A stretch of DNA of 64,000 nt from positions 1 through 64,000 of the forward strand of contig JANQLM010000019.1 of NCBI GenBank assembly GCA_028280635.1, in the 5' to 3' direction. A program made the position numbers and the translations under genes. This DNA is from Halieaceae bacterium. Lineage in GTDB: Bacteria > Pseudomonadota > Gammaproteobacteria > Pseudomonadales > Halieaceae. Shown piece by piece: positions 62,695 to 64,000 of the stretch. Every line of letters starts with the position of its first letter. Within the stretch, counting starts at the first letter, position 1. A model generated the notes under the pieces. The model did no database searches and was not told where the DNA came from. It worked only from the letters and a program-made list of their open reading frames with translations.

Positions 62695-63977
62695 CACACC
62701 ACCTTGACCGCAATGCGGTGGGTGGCATTGTTCAGGTAACCGCGCGGATTCCAGCCCGGCACCACCATGGGCTGGGCAATGCCCGAGGAATCCGTGGCCC
62801 GCGCCCAGACCTCGTAATAACCCCGCTGAGGGAACTCGATGCCGGCGGACCACTGCTGCCAGGCCAGCCGGTTGGCCGGTTTGCGCACCCTGGCGGGCCG
62901 CCAGGTCTGGCCAAAATCAATGGAGACGTCCACATCGCTCACGGTGCGGTCACCGGCCCAGGCATGGCCACGCACCTCAAGCGCAGGGCCTGCGCGGTGC
63001 ACCAGGCCCGACTTCGGGTAGGTCACCAGCGACTTCACCGGCATGGACTCGATGATGCACATATCCTCTTCGGGCACATCGGCGCCCGGCACCACAGGCT
63101 CACAGGGCACCCGGTAGGAATAGCCGCCCATCTTCGGGCCATCGTGCACCTGGTTGCGAACGCTGATGCGGGTCAGCCATTTACCCGAGGTGGAGGCCGG
63201 CCAGCCACCGAACACCAGCCGCAGCGGGTGGCCATTGTGGGCCGGCAGGTCCTCGTCGTTGATGGCCCAGGCGATCAGGGACTGCTTCTCCATGGCCTTG
63301 GCAATGGGTACACCGCGGGAAATGACGACCTTGTTGGGGTCGCCGGAGATATGGGTGTCGGCGCCGTAGTAGCCGATGTAAACCGCATCGTCTTTGACGC
63401 CGGCATCCCTGAGTACATCCCGCAGCCGCACCCCGGTCCAGCGCGGGCAGCCCACCGCGCCGGTGGTCCACTGGTTGCCGCGGGCCGGCGGATTGAACTC
63501 ACTGCGGCCGTTGCCGCCGCACTCCAGGGTGAGCTGGTAGCTGTAGGTCTTGAAACGGGCCTTGAGCGTGGCCAGTGTGTAGCGCCGGGTGGATTTGGCG
63601 GACTCGCCGTCGATAGTCAGCGCCCACTTGTCAGTATCCACGCGCAGCGGCGGCAGGCCGTTGTTGCGCACGAACAGTCGCTCGGCCGGGGTGACCGGGT
63701 CATCCAGCAGGTGCGGTGGCGTCTCGGCATTGAGGGGGCGGTCGTTGAGTACCACCAGGCCCGGGTCCTTGCCGGGTATCACAAAGGCTTCGGTGGTCTC
63801 CGCCAGCGCAGCCGGGATCAGGCCTGTCGGCATGTAGCGGCCAAACACCAGCTCTGCGCCCAACACCGCGCCCATGCCCGCCAGGAAATCCCGGCGGCCA
63901 AACAGCCGCGCCTGGGCGCGCTCCGGGTCGTCCCGGTATAGCGCGTGCAGGCCAAGCTCAGTTCTCCTACTCATCAT
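62694..63977 (-). CDS. Sulfite oxidase/dehydrogenase molybdoprotein (SorA-like)
   Basis: Molybdopterin-dependent periplasmic oxidoreductase (427 aa). A Tat signal is visible (FGRRDFLAGMGAVLGAEL). The molybdopterin-binding cysteine is in LTLECGGNGRSEFNP near residue 150, followed by TTGAVGCPRWTGVRLRDVL, the substrate-binding loop GPKMGGYSYRVPCEPVVPG, and a C-terminal dimerisation (Mo-co_dimer) domain with VDVSIDFGQTWRPARV. It would oxidise sulfite, or a related organosulfur/sulfoxide compound, with electrons to the adjacent cytochrome. The upstream 23 bases at the window edge hold no recognisable feature. Confidence 0.9.
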   Translation of the reverse strand: MMSRRTELGLHALYRDDPERAQARLFGRRDFLAGMGAVLGAELVFGRYMPTGLIPAALAETTEAFVIPGKDPGLVVLNDRPLNAETPPHLLDDPVTPAERLFVRNNGLPPLRVDTDKWALTIDGESAKSTRRYTLATLKARFKTYSYQLTLECGGNGRSEFNPPARGNQWTTGAVGCPRWTGVRLRDVLRDAGVKDDAVYIGYYGADTHISGDPNKVVISRGVPIAKAMEKQSLIAWAINDEDLPAHNGHPLRLVFGGWPASTSGKWLTRISVRNQVHDGPKMGGYSYRVPCEPVVPGADVPEEDMCIIESMPVKSLVTYPKSGLVHRAGPALEVRGHAWAGDRTVSDVDVSIDFGQTWRPARVRKPANRLAWQQWSAGIEFPQRGYYEVWARATDSSGIAQPMVVPGWNPRGYLNNATHRIAVKVV

Positions 63978-64000
63978 GCCGCCCCCGGGTTGGCTCCATC

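Noticed and set aside
62718-63941. 407-codon plus-strand frame over the sulfite dehydrogenase gene
   Set aside because: Antisense to the SorA-like gene, which has Tat signal and molybdopterin cysteine motif.

Overview
The window looks like a chromosomal segment of a GC-rich, free-living gammaproteobacterium. Evidence: xseB-ispA, dxs, the nrdR-ribD-ribE-ribBA-ribH-nusB-thiL/pgpA run, RimK, EttA and SorAB-type genes. A marine Cellvibrionales/Halieaceae-like origin is my inference and was not tested. No rRNA, tRNA, CRISPR array, integrase or transposase gene was recognised. Sampled housekeeping rows are about 60-65% G+C, whereas rows sampled between about 23.6 and 35.9 kb are about 40-48%, so that block looks horizontally acquired.

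Layout. 1-9.6 kb: a cut BtuC/FecCD-type permease and its binding protein, a DsbA-like/receiver/GGDEF fusion protein, ispA and xseB, then (opposite strand) an amidase and a small protein behind a PHO-box-like site, then dxs, a small secreted protein and a VanZ-like protein. 9.6-20.2 kb: gmd and fcl (GDP-L-fucose), facing an exopolysaccharide operon on the minus strand: outer-membrane beta-barrel, short Wza, Wzc tyrosine autokinase, CpsB-type phosphatase, VpsP-like protein, WzyC-like polymerase/ligase and WcaJ-like initiating transferase. 20.3-23.5 kb: FecR-domain protein and a CHASE2 class III nucleotide cyclase.

23.6-35.8 kb (low GC): a surface-glycan block with an LbetaH acyltransferase, Wzx-like flippase, asparagine-synthase-like protein without a glutaminase cysteine, Wzy-like polymerase, a GT4 glycosyltransferase, a second GT-B-like protein, a PhyH-like oxygenase and a minus-strand cassette PseH / acyl carrier protein / acyl-adenylating enzyme / SDR. 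35.9-39 kb: RibA, aspartic protease, GNAT and a second FecR protein. 39-46.6 kb: a compact pseudaminic acid operon (Wzx-like, PseB, PseC, PseF, PseG, PseI, sialyltransferase-like protein); the only PseH-like gene is in the low-GC block. 46.6-54 kb: a riboflavin/NusB/thiamine/phospholipid operon with a ThiL-PgpA fusion, NrdR and GlyA. 54.3-58.2 kb: ugd and a RimK-type amino-acid ligase group. 58.2-64 kb: a NodB-fold protein lacking its metal ligands behind a perfect CRP-type site, EttA, a cysteine synthase and a SorAB-type sulfite dehydrogenase.

How the genes fit together. The window is dominated by cell-surface carbohydrate synthesis: nucleotide-sugar supply (Gmd, Fcl, Ugd, PseB/C/H/G/I/F), lipid-linked assembly (WcaJ, glycosyltransferases), two flippases, two polymerases, and one export machine (Wzc, Wza, beta-barrel). 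The most interesting candidate system is the PseH-ACP-ligase-SDR cassette, which may make an ACP-bound acyl group and transfer it to the 4-amino group of the pseudaminic acid precursor in place of acetyl. Signalling genes (GGDEF, class III cyclase, CRP-type and PHO-type sites) suggest second-messenger and nutrient control, but these links are inferences.
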